NCBI RefSeq assembly: GCF_000004195.4
Contig: NC_030684.2
Coordinates: forward strand, 70,601,392-70,665,391
Length of the DNA: 64,000 nucleotides
Source of the DNA: Xenopus tropicalis
Lineage: Eukaryota; Chordata; Amphibia; Anura; Pipidae
Direction of reading: 5' to 3'
The position numbers and the translations under genes are program-made. Each line of letters begins with the position of its first letter. Position 1 is the first letter of the stretch. A model generated the notes under the pieces. The model was not told the origin of the DNA. It worked only from the letters and a program-made list of their open reading frames with translations, and searched no databases. Below, in pieces: positions 12,601-27,600 of this stretch.

Positions 12601-15600
12601 AAAGAAAGTCTATAAAAAATATTTTCTTGAATAACCCCCCTGCCAGTGTCTTGGATTGGCTACTGTGTGATTTGGCAATTGGAAAGAATGACCAAATAAA
12701 GTTGTTTTGTGGAAATTAATTGCATTGCACATATTTCAAGGTCCCATCCACCCACAGGGAAGGAGCACTTCCTGATGAAACTGTGTTTTCAAAGGATGGT
12801 CTGTTGAAAATGTTCCTCAGAAAGGTGCCTTAGATACCCAGCTGGTCAAGCAGTATGGTTAACCCCTTTAAAGTGATAATTTAAGTATTTATTCCCAGTG
12901 AGTCTTCTATGTCTTCAGCAGACTTGGCATCATTTGTTTATGTGAGTGCTTTTTTTGCATTTATTTGTGTATATAAATGTCAGAATTACATATCTGCTTA
13001 TGCCATTGTATATATGAATACATCATTATGTCTCTGAATATACTTGTGTGGGCTGTGTTAATATCCGCGCCCATCATTCTGTTTGTGTGTGTGTCCTCGT
13101 GTACTGTTTTGTATTGATGATATATTGTATATAAATCATTATCTCACTGTGAAGATTATATCTGCTGAGTAATGCTTAGTAATAGGAACACCTCTAAACA
13201 AATTCACTGACATCTTATCTATTTCACAGAAGATGCTCCATCAACAGCATCAAGCACACCAGATTCCTGCCCTCCTGAAGGTATGAATCTATTTGTTGTT
13301 CATGCATATGCAATGTTTAACTCTGCCTTAGCTGTTGGACCACAGGCATCTCTATGTTCAGTTTGAATACAGTGCAGACAAGAAGTTGAAAAAACAAAAT
13401 CAGAAGAATACAGCATTGTAGGAAAGTTTACTGGTGTGATAGCAATGTTTTCCGTATTTACATGTCTGTCTCTAGATTTTTGACCTAGAAAGGCTCTCTG
13501 TCAGTGAGGAAAGAGTCTATATTTAATGGCTAGAAATGCCATATTTTATATATTGACTTTATTACATCAGCCTAAAGGTTCAGCATCTCTATAACAGTAA
13601 TGACCCAGGCCTTCACATTTGTCACAGGAGCTCCCCATCTGTTTCTGTTAGAAGTGTCAGTGACACTCATGTGCTGGCAGTGCTCTGCGCAGCTGTTGTG
13701 AAGCTAGGCTTAGTTGTGATCACAAATCATGTAGCAAAAAATTAGGCTGCGCTGTCATATAAACTAATTCTACAGGTCAAATTATTACAGTCTCATGCTA
13801 ATTGTACTGTATTCAGGGATTCCATGTATTGAGAATCTGAATCCATTATTTATCAGCCTTATATTGTGACATTTATAATCTATTGATACAATATATTGTG
13901 CGTTGGTCCCTAAGCTCAGGTACCTGACACCAGCACAGAGAATGTAGAGCAGGGGTCTCAAACTCGCGGCCCGCGGGCCATTTGCGGCCCTCGGTACAAT
14001 ATTTTGTGGCCCGCACCAACGCCGAATGAATGGATCGCGATTTTTATTGCGATTAAAGGGATAATGCAAGGCACGGCAGGCGGGAGCTGCTGATTGCGGA
14101 AATGACGTTATGCCATCATAACAGTTATTATGGGAAGACGTAAGGAGCTAATTGTGCACACAGAACATCTTCCCATAATAACTGTTATGATGGCAGAGTA
14201 AATCAGCAGAAAAGAAGATGGGAAGCTATTGGTGGCACAGATCTTTACTGCTAAAGGCCTGCGGTTGCCATAATATAATGTACAACATTTCTGCCCTGCT
14301 TCTTTGGTTAAGCTTTAGTTCTCCTTTAAAGGAACAGTAACACCAAAAAATGAAAGTGTATAAAAGTAATTACAATATAATGTACTGTTGCCCTGCACTG
14401 GTACAGCTGGTGTGTTTGCCTCAGAAAGACTACTATAGTTTATATAAGTAAGCTGCTGTGTAGCCATGGGGGGCAGCCATTTCAAAGGAGAAAAGGCACA
14501 GGTTACATAGCAGCTAACAGATAAACCCCCATTATATGGGGCTTATCTACTAGTTATCTGCTATGTAACCTGTGCCTTTTTTCCAGCTTGAATGGCTGCC
14601 CCCGTGGCTACACAGCAGCTTATTTATATAGTAGCTTTTCTGTAGCAAAAACACCAGTTTTTTGCAGAACAACAGCACATTATATTTTAATTACTTTAAA
14701 ACACTTTAATTTTTTAATGTTACTGTTCCTTTAAAGGCAGTAATATAATCTTTTAAGAATTGGACATCACATTAAAATAGCTTTACAGTAGCTGAGACAT
14801 TCCAAATAAGAGACCAGTGACAAAGTACCATCTGTTTTTTTACTAATGAAGGTAACTGTAGCTCTAGTTTCTAAATTTGCATGAAACACTGTTTATTTAA
14901 CCCAAAATGCTCGCAGTTGGTGGTGAGTTGGGAGGTTTTGTAAAGGAACTCATAGAATGTTTACTCCCCCAGTACTAATTCTTCTATTTTTTTCTCTCAC
15001 CCTTAAGGGGAAGAAGATGATTCGCCGGTGACAGAGGTTAACTTCTGGCCCCTGCCCTCCCCCCATGAGCCAACATTTTCTTACATCACCATTGGAAGCA
15101 CTGCACCCCTATCACGTCCTCCAGTCAGAGCTCGTAGAGGACTGGGCCAAAGTAGAGTGCATGCAGCACCGAGGGAGGAGACAGAAGAGAAGGAGGTTAA
15201 GGATGTTGTGACCTATGTCCTGTTAGAAAAGACCTGTCAGTTGAAAAAACTATCACCACCGCATGTCCAAGAGGAAGTAGTATTTGTGGCAAAACCCCAG
15301 CCCCAATTAGAAGTGTTTAGGGCAGGTAAGAATCTTTTATATGGTCAAACATGTACTCTTCATACTAATGTTGTTCTAAATTTAAATATATATGTTAAAT
15401 TTGCATCATGCATAATGTATAAAATGTATATGTATAAAGTAATACATGAGGCCCGGATGACAAAAGTTTTGGCCGATTACTGAAGCGCTATTGCTTTACA
15501 TATATAGCTGTAATACCAGAGACATTTCAATCTGCTGCTGTTTTATGAGGAACATTAGCTAAAGATGAGTTGTCTTAGATGTTGTTGGAACTTTAGAGCG

Positions 15601-18600
15601 CAAGAAATCAGTACCTGTGAATAAAACTGCTTCCCCGTAAGTTTTTATTTCATTGCATTAGTTCTGCATGGAAGTAAAGCTACTAAATCAGGTGACTGCA
15701 AGAAGATTTAAACTGCCAATTTGAGTCCTTCAGATTGATTTAGCAGCTTATCTGCCCATGTGTGGGAACTCCTGACCAATATCTGGCTGAAAATCAGCCA
15801 GGTGAAGATCGGGCAGGTATGATTTTCTCATTAGATTGGGGACTGCATCAGCTCATTAATATGGTCCTCGCTCCAAAGAGTCCTATACCCTTTGTTGTAA
15901 TTTGATTGTTAGTTCCTATGGCCAGTTGATTAAATTAGCCCGATATCGCCCACTTTAGGTGGGCATATCTGGAGAAAGATTCACTGTTTGGAGAGCTCAC
16001 CAGATGAGCAGATCTTGACATGTATGGCCACCTTAAGCTGTGTTATGGAGTACTGTGCATTAAAGCCTTTTAAGAGGGTTGCTAGAGTTGGGTTGTGGTA
16101 TACAAACTCTTTTGTTCACTTTTATTGATCTGTTTAATGGATACTGCCTTTAGAATACAAATAAGTTTACTTATCAGAGAAAATAGTGTTATATACATAG
16201 TAGGGCATATTTTATTAAGCAGCTTATCAGAGAAAATAGTGTTAAATACATAGTAGGGCATATTTGCTAAATGTGTGCAGTTTTTTGATACTTAAGATTT
16301 TCTCTTTCATAGCAGGTGTATAAAAGCTGCTTATGGGTGGCTTTATACTGTGAAGAAATAAAGAAAATAAGAAATAGCATTTATAATCCAGTGAAAACAC
16401 AGTACTTTTTATTTAATTTTAAACATGACTTTTTATGCTAGTATGCAATACATAAAAACCACCATGTTTGTGATTAAGCCTTTTAATGCTCCTAATGAAG
16501 GCTTTAAACCACCCACAAGCTTGGGCCTGCAGTACCTGTCCCACACTCCAGAAAGAATGAGCTTTTCATTTTGGTGATATTTGGTCTGAACAGGTGGAAC
16601 CCTGGACCATTGGCAGTTGGGTTACCCTATAATGTAAGCGGCATTAGTCCTAACTTTTATTTTTAATTTCATTATTATTGTAGTTGACATATTCTAAACA
16701 TACCGTTCCTGAACTTAATATCCAGTGCTAAGACTATGTTGGAGCAAGGACTGCATCAATGAGGCGGTGTGTCACCCCAAAAAGATTTGTAAACCTGTCC
16801 AAACGATATTTGGCTGATTTTAGGCAAGATATTGTTTGGGTAGTCCCATTGGTGTGCCATATACATGGGCAGATAAAGTGCTGTGACTCAGATTAAAGGA
16901 GCAGAATTGGCAGCTAAAGTCTGTCCTTGTAGGCCACCTTTAGTTACAATCCAGTACAAGGTTCTGTTTTGCAGCTAAAGGTATCTGATCTATTATCCAG
17001 AAACCTATTAGAACATGGTTTAATGTTCTAATGCTTATGTGAATGTATTTTTGGCTAAATTGATACCAGATTAGAGTGACTGCTGAAATAAAAGTAAAGT
17101 ACAGAACAGTACAAAGTATTGCATTAAATGTTTTGTAGTAGGCTTTTTAGGAGTGTGAAGTCACCATTAGAGATCATGTATTTGTACAGACACACACATA
17201 TCAGGGGCAGTGCTTACTGGGCTATATTTAGTTCTCTCCTCCCTCACTGGCACACAGTGGAGCTGGTCCCAGAATCAAGAGACTAGTTATTAAGGAGTAT
17301 TGCTGAGTAGCTGATTACTAGTTGCTGAAGAGGGAGTGAGACCATGAACAAAGCAGGTAAGTGAAACAAAGGATAAAGAGAATGGCAAGTTGGTGAAAAT
17401 AAAAGACAAAAAAATGAGTGATTGCAGGATAAGATAAAAAGAAATAGAGGAAGGAGCAGGGCAGAGAGAAGTAGAGAGGGAGGAAGAGAGGCATGCACAT
17501 GCAGCTGTCACTCTTAAATTCAAATAGACCCACACTCATACCTAAAATAACCCCCAGGGCTGTATATGAGCAAGAACAGAATATGTGTCTGTCATAGTCA
17601 AAAAGCTGTTATCTATAGTTATAGAATATCTGTATCAGTGGTGGTGAATCTAATAAAAAAAAATCTACATTTCAGGCCACAAACTCAAAATAGGGCAAGA
17701 CATTTTCGATTGCTCCTCCAAGCTCCTGTTATCCCTAACTGGCGTTGCTGCCAGTGAGGCAAAATCCATTGGCATCTCCTGCCCTGCCGCAGCTGCATGC
17801 TTTCTTGTTTGGATGAGGTCAAGCCTCAGAGTGTGGGGATCCAAATTTACAACATTCTTCCAATTTATAGAGCAATTCTCTCTCTTTAGCTTGCTGTTTC
17901 TCTCTGTCTGTCTTACCTCTCTAATATTTAGCTCACAAGCATCTCTGTAACGATTCAAATCGCTGTATCTAATTTCTGTGTAGCTGCGGAAGTTATATTA
18001 TTCTGTTACCTCTACCCTTAAACTATAAGCCCAGAAGACTTATGTCTTAGCTGACTGCTTATTGAATTGCTTGTATTCTCACCATAGTATTGTACAGTGT
18101 TGTGTAATAAATTTAAGCTGTATTAGGAAACTCTGCTGATACATAGGATGCAGTCTCTTTTAATTATAGTCTTTATTTTAATATACCTTTACTAATAATA
18201 CACAAAGCTGTATGGAGTTATTCATTATCAGTTTCTGGTCTCTGGAGCTTCCAGTCTAAACATGATGATTGGGCCAAAATTAAAACTGGATGGCACAATT
18301 ACAGTATATGTATTATCTGTATTTTTCCATAACTGATTTTTGGCTTATGAGCCAAATCTAGTTGTAACTGTATAGGGAATTTCTCTCTGTACTGTATATT
18401 TATGTCTTTCAGAGTAAGGTTTGAGTGTATGTCTGTTATTATGGCTCTAAATTTATATTCCTCTAATTTTTTACATAATAATACATTTGATTTTAGATGC
18501 TGTATATTTTATAATTAACATTAAAGCATTGTTTATGTATAGGTTTACCAGTATCTGTGCATTATGAATGTCTTGCAAATTCTTTGTCTCAGAATCATTT

Positions 18601-21600
18601 TGTAGAATATGACAGCATTTTTTGCATTTTTGCATTCGTTGTCTGTCTTTAATCTTTTAGTCTGACTTTGCCAGTGAAATTACAGATCAGTGCCCTGAAC
18701 ACTGGGGTTCTAGGATTGAATTCAGCCAAGTCATCGTGCTTACGTGGGTTCCCCCCACACTTCAAAAACATACATGTTAATTGACTCCTGACAAAAATTG
18801 ACCATATTGTGTGTGTGTGTGTAGCACTGCATTATAAGTCTTCTTCTGCGCCTCGCCGATTTGCCATACACACACCAAATATCATACCAAACGAGGTTTC
18901 ATACAATATCATCAGTGCGTGTATGACCAGCTTTACCAGAAACAGCTTCTCACTTTAACTCCATCCCAGTGATTTTGTTTTTTTTGACCCAAGCTACACT
19001 TTTAGTACTACAGTATTTCAGTGATATTTTTACCAGAGATCAGATATCATTTTAGGCTTCCAATTTATAACTAGGAGTTATTGAGAAGGGACACTTAAAG
19101 CACAATTATGTTATATAGCATGGTGGCTCAGTGGTTCACACTGGAGCTACCTGGGCCTTATTGAATTTCCAGGTCTGCTAGTTTTTACGCTTTGATAAAT
19201 ATGCCTCATAATTTCCTTCAAATTAAAAAGAGAATGGCAGAATTGGCATATTATAGCAAACTTTATATTCCCCTCTTCAGAAATGTGCCCCATTGAGCCT
19301 AGCAACCAGACAGCAATTTTCATTGCAGACTAAAGAGCCCAAAAAGTTTAAAAAAAGTATGATAACCATTGTGGTTTGTGGCTGCGAGGGGCTATGACTT
19401 GCAAAGTTTAAAAAATAACTGTGATTTACAATCTAGTTAAACTTTTTAAAAAATGTATTTACTTTATTAACAGTGCCAAAGTCCAGGGTTGGATTTCACA
19501 AAGGCACGCATAGCTGATTGTCGGGGGCTGCAGCTGCTCTCACTCCTGTGCCTGTGAGTAACAGATTTGACAGCTAAAGTGCTGAAGTAGTGTGAATATG
19601 TAAGCCTAATAGCACAGAAAGCTCAATTCTCTCTCAGCAGATTTACATTTATATGAAAGGAAAACATGCTGCCTGTAGCACATGCCGACACTGTCCAGTA
19701 AGGTTGCTCATGAATACTCGCTTTTGCCTTCCCAACTGATCCCAGCCTAAAAGTTTCAGCATCTGCCATAACTACCATTGGTCGTCCTATTCATATAAAT
19801 GTATATTTATACATTGATACAGTGAATATCCACTTCCAATGCCTCCCTAGTCAAAGATTGGATTATGTTGGGGACCTTTAGCCATTAGACTGCCAAAAGT
19901 AGCCTACAGTGTACAGTCAATATTGGGTCAGGTATGGTTTACGCATATTAGTTGTATGTGGCCTGCAGGTGTGGTTTGCTGAAGGGGAATAGAAAAAGGC
20001 TTCTTTATTATAGTTTCTGCCATGGACCTCTACAAAGATGGACTGCAGTGTAGTGCTGCTAAAAGAAATTAAAGACACTCCCCCTTTCTTTTTGGTTCTA
20101 ATAACCACTTTGTTTCACCAAAGACCACTTTGTATAACAAACAATGAAAGTGCTGATACAAGTACAGGCTCCAACAGCTGGAAACCATTATCCAGAAAGA
20201 TCAAAAACATGAGAATGCCGCAATTTTTTACTGACGTGGCTTGTTTTGAATAAATATTAACCAAAATAGCATATATCAGTGTTTGCAGATACTGGACCAA
20301 ATTATGGAAAGATCTCTTATCCAGAACACAATCTCCATGAATATAATAGATCTTAGGCTGATGCCATACCAGGCGTAGGGCTGATTTTTTTGGCAAGCGG
20401 AAAAAATCAGCCCTACGCCTGGTGTGGCATCAGCCTTATACCTGTACTGTAATTCGCACAGGTGATAACATACATCATTTCTTAACCATCATTTATTACA
20501 GAGCTCACTGCCACATGGATATTAACCATTTGGCAACAACCCGCCAGAATCTCGATGATTACCATTGTCACTGGAATCGTCTTAATTGTGAAATTGTGCT
20601 CAGTAGAGGGTCCACATCAGCCAAAAAATAATATAGGTTAGAGGAAGCGCACTCCTTTTTGTTTTCTACTGCAAGCCTGTGATCATGGGTACACTGTTAA
20701 CAATGCCAAAATAAATGAAGTTACAGGATGCATTTTGCAGGTGCCATTGTGCAGCTTGAAGAGGTAGAGGATATTGTTTATCCAGACTTGTGTGACTGGC
20801 GCTTGTACAGCAGTTAAGCCAAGCATGTGCAGCGTATTTTTCAATGGTTTAAGTAAAGTTTAGGGAAACTATATATCTGGATCCTATCTTATCATGTATA
20901 ATTTATATGTTTAAAGAGAGGCACTTGGAGTTGACAAAAGTAAATTTACTGATCTTGCTGTATAATTGTGACTTTCTATTGGCCAAAACCAGTAATTTAG
21001 CATATGTCTCTATATAGGATATAAACTGTTATTATATATATTTATCCAGGAAAGTGATTGGAAAAATTGTTACTTATAAGCATTTAGATACATATGAAGT
21101 TGTTTTGGAATTAGATTGTAGGGTATCGGCCTGTATCATTGAAAACGTAGGCAAGCAGTGTTTATATTTATAATATCATACTTGTATGGGATACATTATC
21201 TGGAAACCTGTGATAAAGAACATAATTCCTTTTTTTTTTTCATTTTTCTATGCAGTAATAAACCAGTACTTTGTATGAGATCCATTATCTGGAAACTTGT
21301 AATTAAAAAAAGCTCTGAAATATGGAAAGGGCATCTCCCACATAGTCTATATTTTTTTTATTATTATTACCGTTTTCTTTGCAGTAATAAAACAGTATCT
21401 TATATGGGATCCATTACCTGGAACCCTCTGAAATATGGAAAGGCCATTTCCCATGAGTCTGTAGTTTTTTTTTGTTTCCTTTTTCTTTGTAGTAATAAAA
21501 CAGTAATTTGAACTTAATTATAACTAAGGTAGCATAAATCCATGTTAATGGAAAAACAATACAATTTTATTTTTGTATTTTTTTTTTACATTGTCAAGGT

Positions 21601-24600
21601 TTTTTTAATAGACTTAAAGGAAAATTAAACTCAAAGTTTAAAAAGGGGTCTCTACTATTGGTCCCCCTCCTCTCTTCACAACCACAGCAAAAATCTTGGT
21701 AGGACTTCTATCACTCTTGAAAAAGGGCAGATTGTTGAAAGTTATTTAAAGGAGAACTAAAACCTGAAAAAATAATATGACTAGAAATTGTTTATTTTAT
21801 TTACTGAACTTACTTTTCCAGCCTAGAGGTTCAGCAGCTTTATATGGTATGGTTCCATTACTATGGTAGAGGGCCTGCTGTAAGATTTTATTAACTATTT
21901 ATTAAGGCTGTGGGGGGACTGTTTTGGCCTCTGGGTTCTTAAAATGTGAGGGCCTATTTTAAATCTTAGCCCTGACCTGGACCCTATCTTTTGAGGGTCA
22001 GTGACAATGCAAATGCTCAGTATGCTCTGGGCCACTGTTGAGAATATAAACATAAGGGTCATTGGAAATCATCAACACGTTAACAGAAAATGTGGTTACA
22101 TTTGTCACAAAAGCAGGGTCTACAGGGTAAATAATCAATTCTAAGTAAGGCTGCACTAGTTTAGATGCTGGTAGGTGATGTGATTGCAGGAGCATGTTAT
22201 ATGAATCAACAGAAAGGAAGATGGGGACTTACTGGGGGTTTTGGATGAACAGATCCTCCCTGCTAATGGCCGTGCTCAAATTTGAGAAGGTACAGAAGCT
22301 CAAGACATAAGGTGTAGCAATTCTATCCCATTTCTATTTTTAGATTTAGCTTTCCTTTAAAAACAAAATCAATTTGGGAGGGGGCCAAAGGGAGCAAATT
22401 TTACAATGAGCTGCCCTGCATCTTGGAACACTACATGTTTAAACCCACAGTACTGTTGGCCTGCAGAGGTAAAAGACTGTGGCATCGCCCATGTCAGAAG
22501 CTGGGGTCTATATTTGGGATTCATTAATGGAGAAAAATAGGGAACCAAAGGATTTTGCATCTTAGTTTAACATCTGGTTTATCAATAAAAAGTATAGGGT
22601 GTTGAAAATTAGAAAGAGTTGAAGCATAGTTCTTTTCTGTACAGATATAGGGCCCATTATCCAGAATGCTCGGGGCCAAGGGTATTCTGGATAAGGGGTC
22701 TTTCCGTAATTTGGATCTCCATACCTTAAGTCTACTAAAAAATCAATAAAACATTATTAAACCCAATAGAATAGTTTTGCTTCCAATAAGGATTCATTAT
22801 ATCTTAGTTGGGATTAATTACAAGGTACTGTTTCATTACAACAGAGAGAAAGGAAATCAGTTTTAAAAATGTGAATAATTTGATTAAAATGGAGTCTATG
22901 GGACACAGGCTTTCCGTAATTCAGAGCTTTATGGATAACGGGTTTCCGGATAAAGGATCCCATACCTGTACTAGTAGCCCTAATGCTGAAAGTGGCATTA
23001 TTTTTTCCAGGACTTTCTGTCTTGTGTCCATCCAGTTTTTTCTCCATCCAGCGCAAGAGTTTTGTACTGTGCTCAAAAACTGATCATCTTTGCGCTGTAA
23101 ACCTATTTTCCTTATCTATATTATTTATGTATATTACATGTTACAAAACAGTCTGCAGAACTGTCTGCAAAACACTATCCTTTATTGGCGTATAGTTTCA
23201 TCACACATCATCACACATATTGATGGTATTAGCAACTTGCAGTCTTCAGTTTTGTGTGTAATAAATGACGCCTGTGATTCACGTGAGCGAATGATGCCTG
23301 TCGTACCTCGTTCTTTAAATAATTCCTTGGGGAGTGTGTAGTTTATAAGGTAAAAAAATCCTAGTTGCTACTTTAGAAATTAAACCTAGATCTAAATGTT
23401 AAAAAGTGTTCCAAGTTTTCTGAGTGTTCCGAGTTTTTACATTTGTGTTTCATTGATTCATATCTTCATTTGATCATCGGTTTCTCTCCATGATCCTCAA
23501 TAGTCTTTTTTAGCCTGCAACTAATTCCTTATCCTTCCTTATATTTGATCCCTGTAATTCTGAATCCTAATGTCTAATGAAACTCTCTATTCCTTCTGTC
23601 CCTTCACTATCACTCTATATCGCTCCTACCCTTTGCTTTCCCTGCTCTTAGTAAAAGACCTCCTGTACTGGAGAGACATCCTCCTTTCTGCTGGCTGCCT
23701 CACTGGAGTAACACTATCCTTGCTGTGCCTGTCCCAGTTCAGTGTGATAAGTGTATTCGCTTACGGGTGTCTCATCATATTGAGTGTGACGCTCACGTTG
23801 CGGTTGTACACTAAGTTGCTGCACGCACTCAAACGAGGGAATGGTGCCAACCCCTTCCAGTGAGTAGTTCTGTGATTTAGTCCCATATTTTGTTTTTGAG
23901 ATAAACTCTTAGTCCATAGTAGAAAGTAATTTAGTGGATTAATTCAGGGCGTTTAATTTCATAATATTTATTTTACATGTCACACCACTATAAAATTGTT
24001 TTATATAGCATTGCTATCTTATAGGGTGCCAGTGACATGCCAGGTGAAATTAATCAAATAACTGAATGCAAATAACTGAACATGTACTTTACCTGTTTCA
24101 AAAACACGTACAGGTCTGGACTGAGATTTGAAGCTTATGTCTATGGCATCTTACAACTGCCCCTCTGGCATTTGCCATTCTGGACCTTATCAAGTATTAC
24201 TCTTTTATAGCAGGCTTTAGCTGTTGAAGGATGCTGGGAGTTCCACAACAGCTGGACAACTTTATGTTCAATTAAACTCATAGACTAACAGAAGGGAGCA
24301 TGGACTGCTTTTAAGACAGGGTGTATTGCATATTATATATGTATGTATATCTTTATTTATAAAGCGCTACTTATGTACGCAGCTCTGTACAGTCGAATAC
24401 ATTAATACAAACAGGGGGTATTAAGATAATAGATAAATACAAAGTATAACAATAAACACAAACAAATAAAAGATACCGTTGCAATGAAATAAGAGTCAAA
24501 GACACAAGAGGATGGAGGTCCCTGCCCCGTAGAGCTTACAATCTATATGGGAGGGTAACTTACAGACACAAATAGGCAAATCTAAGTGCTGTCAAAATGG

Positions 24601-27600
24601 GTGACATTACAATATAAGTGCTAGTTCCCAGGTCAGGTACTGAGTGGTGAGTGCTCCAAAAGGTAGTCTTTAAGTTAGGTTAATAACTTTTTAAAAACAC
24701 ATAATATAATATCCATTTGAAGAGTTAATAATATAATATCCATTTGAAAGCATTAGTATACTCCTTTTCAACATAAGTTAAGTGAATAGGGCTTGTGCTG
24801 AACATACTTTTTGCTTATTGGTTCAATCATAAAAAAATCTATGGTTTTCGCTAAACATAAGACAGAAAAATTCATGAAATCCATGTTTGGCCCTTACGAT
24901 GTTCAACCCAAGCCCTATTCATTGAACTCATGTTGAAAGAGTGGGAATTTACAATTGGTCTTTTTTATATTTCCAAATTACTTTCAAACCCAGAAACGGG
25001 TAATAAAATATGCATAATAATTATAATTATTTTAAAAAACAAAACATAGAAAAGGAAGACCAAATGTAAAGTATCGGAGCCTTGAGTCCATGACACAAAT
25101 CAGATATTTTCTATGGCATGAAAAAAATGAAACCCTGAATAATTCTAAAGGCATGTGTTTGCCCTCTTTGTGTGGTTTATAACCACAAAATTGGACTCAT
25201 TTATAGAGTACATGGAAAATTCCTATAGTAATATGATGCCCCTACTTTTATTTTATTAAATACAAATATGGAGAGAATAGAAATCCAGTGGACACTTCTG
25301 TGTGAGAGTGTGTGTGCAAGAAATTGGTTTAGTTGAGTTGATGCTGTAGAAATGTCATAAATCAGTGTGTGTTTCCCAACAAGGTATTATCTGGATGCTG
25401 ACCTCAAACTCACTACGAAACAAGCCGAAGAAATCACCGCCCGTGTACTTTCACTCCTTTCTACTACCATCTGCACCCTTAGGAGCCTCTTCCTGGTGGA
25501 GGAGCTAAAGGATTCACTAAAGGTAACCACACAGCTTTACTTAGGGGGCCATATACGAACTGTTGGATTTTTTTCCAATTTGGATTTTTAGAGAGCTAAA
25601 AGTCACAGAAAAAAAAGATTTACTATGTATCAAAATGGCTAAAAATGTGAAACTTGCTAAGATCATACAGAAGTCAATGGCAGATGTTCCTGCCCTTCCC
25701 TGAAAAATCCCTCTTTTGCTTCGAAACTTAGGAGGTTTTCTACTTTTGACCCAGTGTTTTTGTGCAACAATTTGAAAAATCGCAATTTTCATGTAACAAG
25801 TTGAAAAGTTCAAAATTTCATGACTTTTCTGCAACTTTTCCCACACTGGCATTTTCATTTAAAATTTTTTAGTAAATGCCAGACATTTGTGACGAGTCTG
25901 TTCGAATTTTAAAATAAAAAAAGGCACAAATATTAATATGTTTAGATGCAGGTAGAAATACAAAATGCTAAATTTCAAATAAATATACCAAATAACTGTA
26001 AAACAGTTACACTTAACTAAACAAAGCAAAGTTACAATATTTTTAAACAGCATAACAAATCATGGAGCAGCACATTAGCTGTACAGTTTACAGATAACTA
26101 ATGACAGCTTATGCCCACTTTCTTTTTGGCAGTTCTTGGTAATTATCTACCTCCTGACATACGTTGGAGCGGTGTTCAATGGAATCACAGTACTACTTCT
26201 GTGTAAGTGCTTTGTGGGAATGCTAACTGTGCATAGACAATTAGTCTTTTTGGAGGGTACTGTATAGATGTATAGTCACATTGTGTAGATTATAGGAGTG
26301 ATATATATATAATAAGTAGCATGGAATTACAGCCAGCAGACCACAAGTTTCAACAGTTAGGGCTCTGGCACACGGGGAGACTAGTCGCCGCGATTTGCGC
26401 GAAATCGCGCCGACGCGTGTGCCATCCTGCCGGCAACTTACATGTTCGCCGGTGGGATGGCAGGGGAAGGCAACTCGGGGAGATTAGTCGCCCGCGAACA
26501 GGGAGTTTTGCCGCGGGCGACTAATCTCCCCGTGTGCCAGAGCCCTTACAGTAGCAGCTACTTGTTGTGCCTACTAAAATAGACAATACTGATCATTTAA
26601 TGATAACAGTCTCTACATGTGTTCTAACAGAGACAATTCTCAGTATTGTCTATGGCAAGGTATTTTTTGGTGTTTAGTAGCCGTGAAAAAGTAGCTGCTA
26701 CTAGTAGCTCTGTGTTAAACGCCATGTTTTATAGCAGTGATGGATAGGAGCAGCTAGTCAGGCTGTGTAGGACTCTTTTCTTCCAGGGTCACCAATCAGG
26801 AGTTATCATTAGACAAGCTTAAAGCTGATCCTTGTCCTGTGTAATACCTTTTACTACAGCAGGCAGGTGATTTCCTGTCCCATAGGGTTATAACAAGGTG
26901 CAGTGCACAGTATTAAAATTTACACAAAAGTATGCAGTGTGTGATCTACAATATAAGAATACCTTTGAGAGATCCATCTGGCCCATGGGCCTCCAGCTGG
27001 ACAAATCAGTTATAGCACTGAGCCATGTTGATATGTTGTTTAATAGCTTTGTTAAGAAGAAGCTCTAAAATGATTTGTGTGGTTGTGTGAAGTGATGTGG
27101 ATTTAAGGCAGTGATGCAGAGTCCCCTTGCAGATATGTGTTCTAACAGAGCATCCTGTTTTTTAGGTGTAATTGGAGCATTTACTTTTCCTATACTGTAC
27201 AAACAGCACCAGGTAAGTTGCAGAACATCTCTTTTTATCCCACTTAACTAATAACACTCAAAAAATGAAAATAATTTTAGTGACATGCCAGTTATCTCCA
27301 TAATATACATAAAAAATATATGTCAAGCAGAAAGTGCATATGTTTGCTATCAACTATGAAGTCTGTTGCTGTACCTATAGATGTTTGTACCAACATTCAA
27401 GATGTGGTATCTTTATATATATATACACTGTACAATCAGGATCCTGTAAGTATTATGCTCATTAGACTGGACACCTCATGCTGCATGGTGATTAGCAATT
27501 AAAGGACCAATATACCAGCCTAGTTTAATGAATAGGGCTTGTACTAAACAGGGCATATCTGAATTGTGTGACATTAGCCAAATTATGAATTCAAACTCAT

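Larger units (their letters stand above)
9669..13229 (+). other. rtn2: RTN2 intron 1
   Basis: 3.56 kb starting GTAAGT and ending TTTCACAG. It contains a hairpin-like repeat at 11240-11440 and an inverted-repeat element at 12115-12551. Other open frames (10003-10287, 10751-11068) are not protein-like. Confidence 0.85.
13281..15007 (+). other. rtn2: RTN2 intron 2
   Basis: 1.73 kb carrying a hAT-type fragment (from 13950) and a complete T2-type element (14336-14734). Nothing else was recognised. Confidence 0.85.
15326..17343 (+). other. rtn2: RTN2 intron 3, part before alternative exon
   Basis: Contains a GGTGGCC-family repeat at 15713-16036, a local direct repeat of about 60 bp at 16165-16265 (TTATCAGAGAAAATAGTGTT occurs twice) and a relative of the same family ending at 16937. 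No extra RTN2 exon matching the mammalian acidic exons was recognised here. Confidence 0.7.
17357..23651 (+). other. rtn2: RTN2 intron 3, part after alternative exon
   Basis: 6.3 kb. Holds tRNA-derived SINE-like fragments (18690-18840, 19115-19160), a small hairpin (20356-20435), three partial copies of the CAGGTATGGGA family (21180-21510), a T2-type element (21746-22360) and a full CAGGTATGGGA element (22642-22968). No further exon was recognised. Confidence 0.75.
23860..25383 (+). other. rtn2: RTN2 intron 4
   Basis: Contains a dispersed repeat (24346-24670) and an inverted repeat (24765-24945). No other signal was recognised. Confidence 0.8.
26203..27165 (+). other. rtn2: RTN2 intron 6
   Basis: Holds a TWA-flanked hairpin element (26360-26545) and an adjoining inverted repeat (26547-26705). 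Otherwise featureless. Confidence 0.8.

Noticed and set aside
15326..15483. Continuation of the exon 3 frame past the donor
   Set aside because: Read-through is possible but the GTAAGA donor and phase match to exon 4 (and the RTN2 homology resuming there) show it is intron.
17283..17539. Three minus-strand hydrophobic frames (71-81 codons)
   Set aside because: Antisense to the purine-rich leader of the short RTN2 exon; the CT-rich complement gives Leu/Ser/Phe-rich frames by composition.
21158..21511. 117-codon Phe-rich frame with internal repeats
   Set aside because: Made of three partial copies of the CAGGTATGGGA repeat family.
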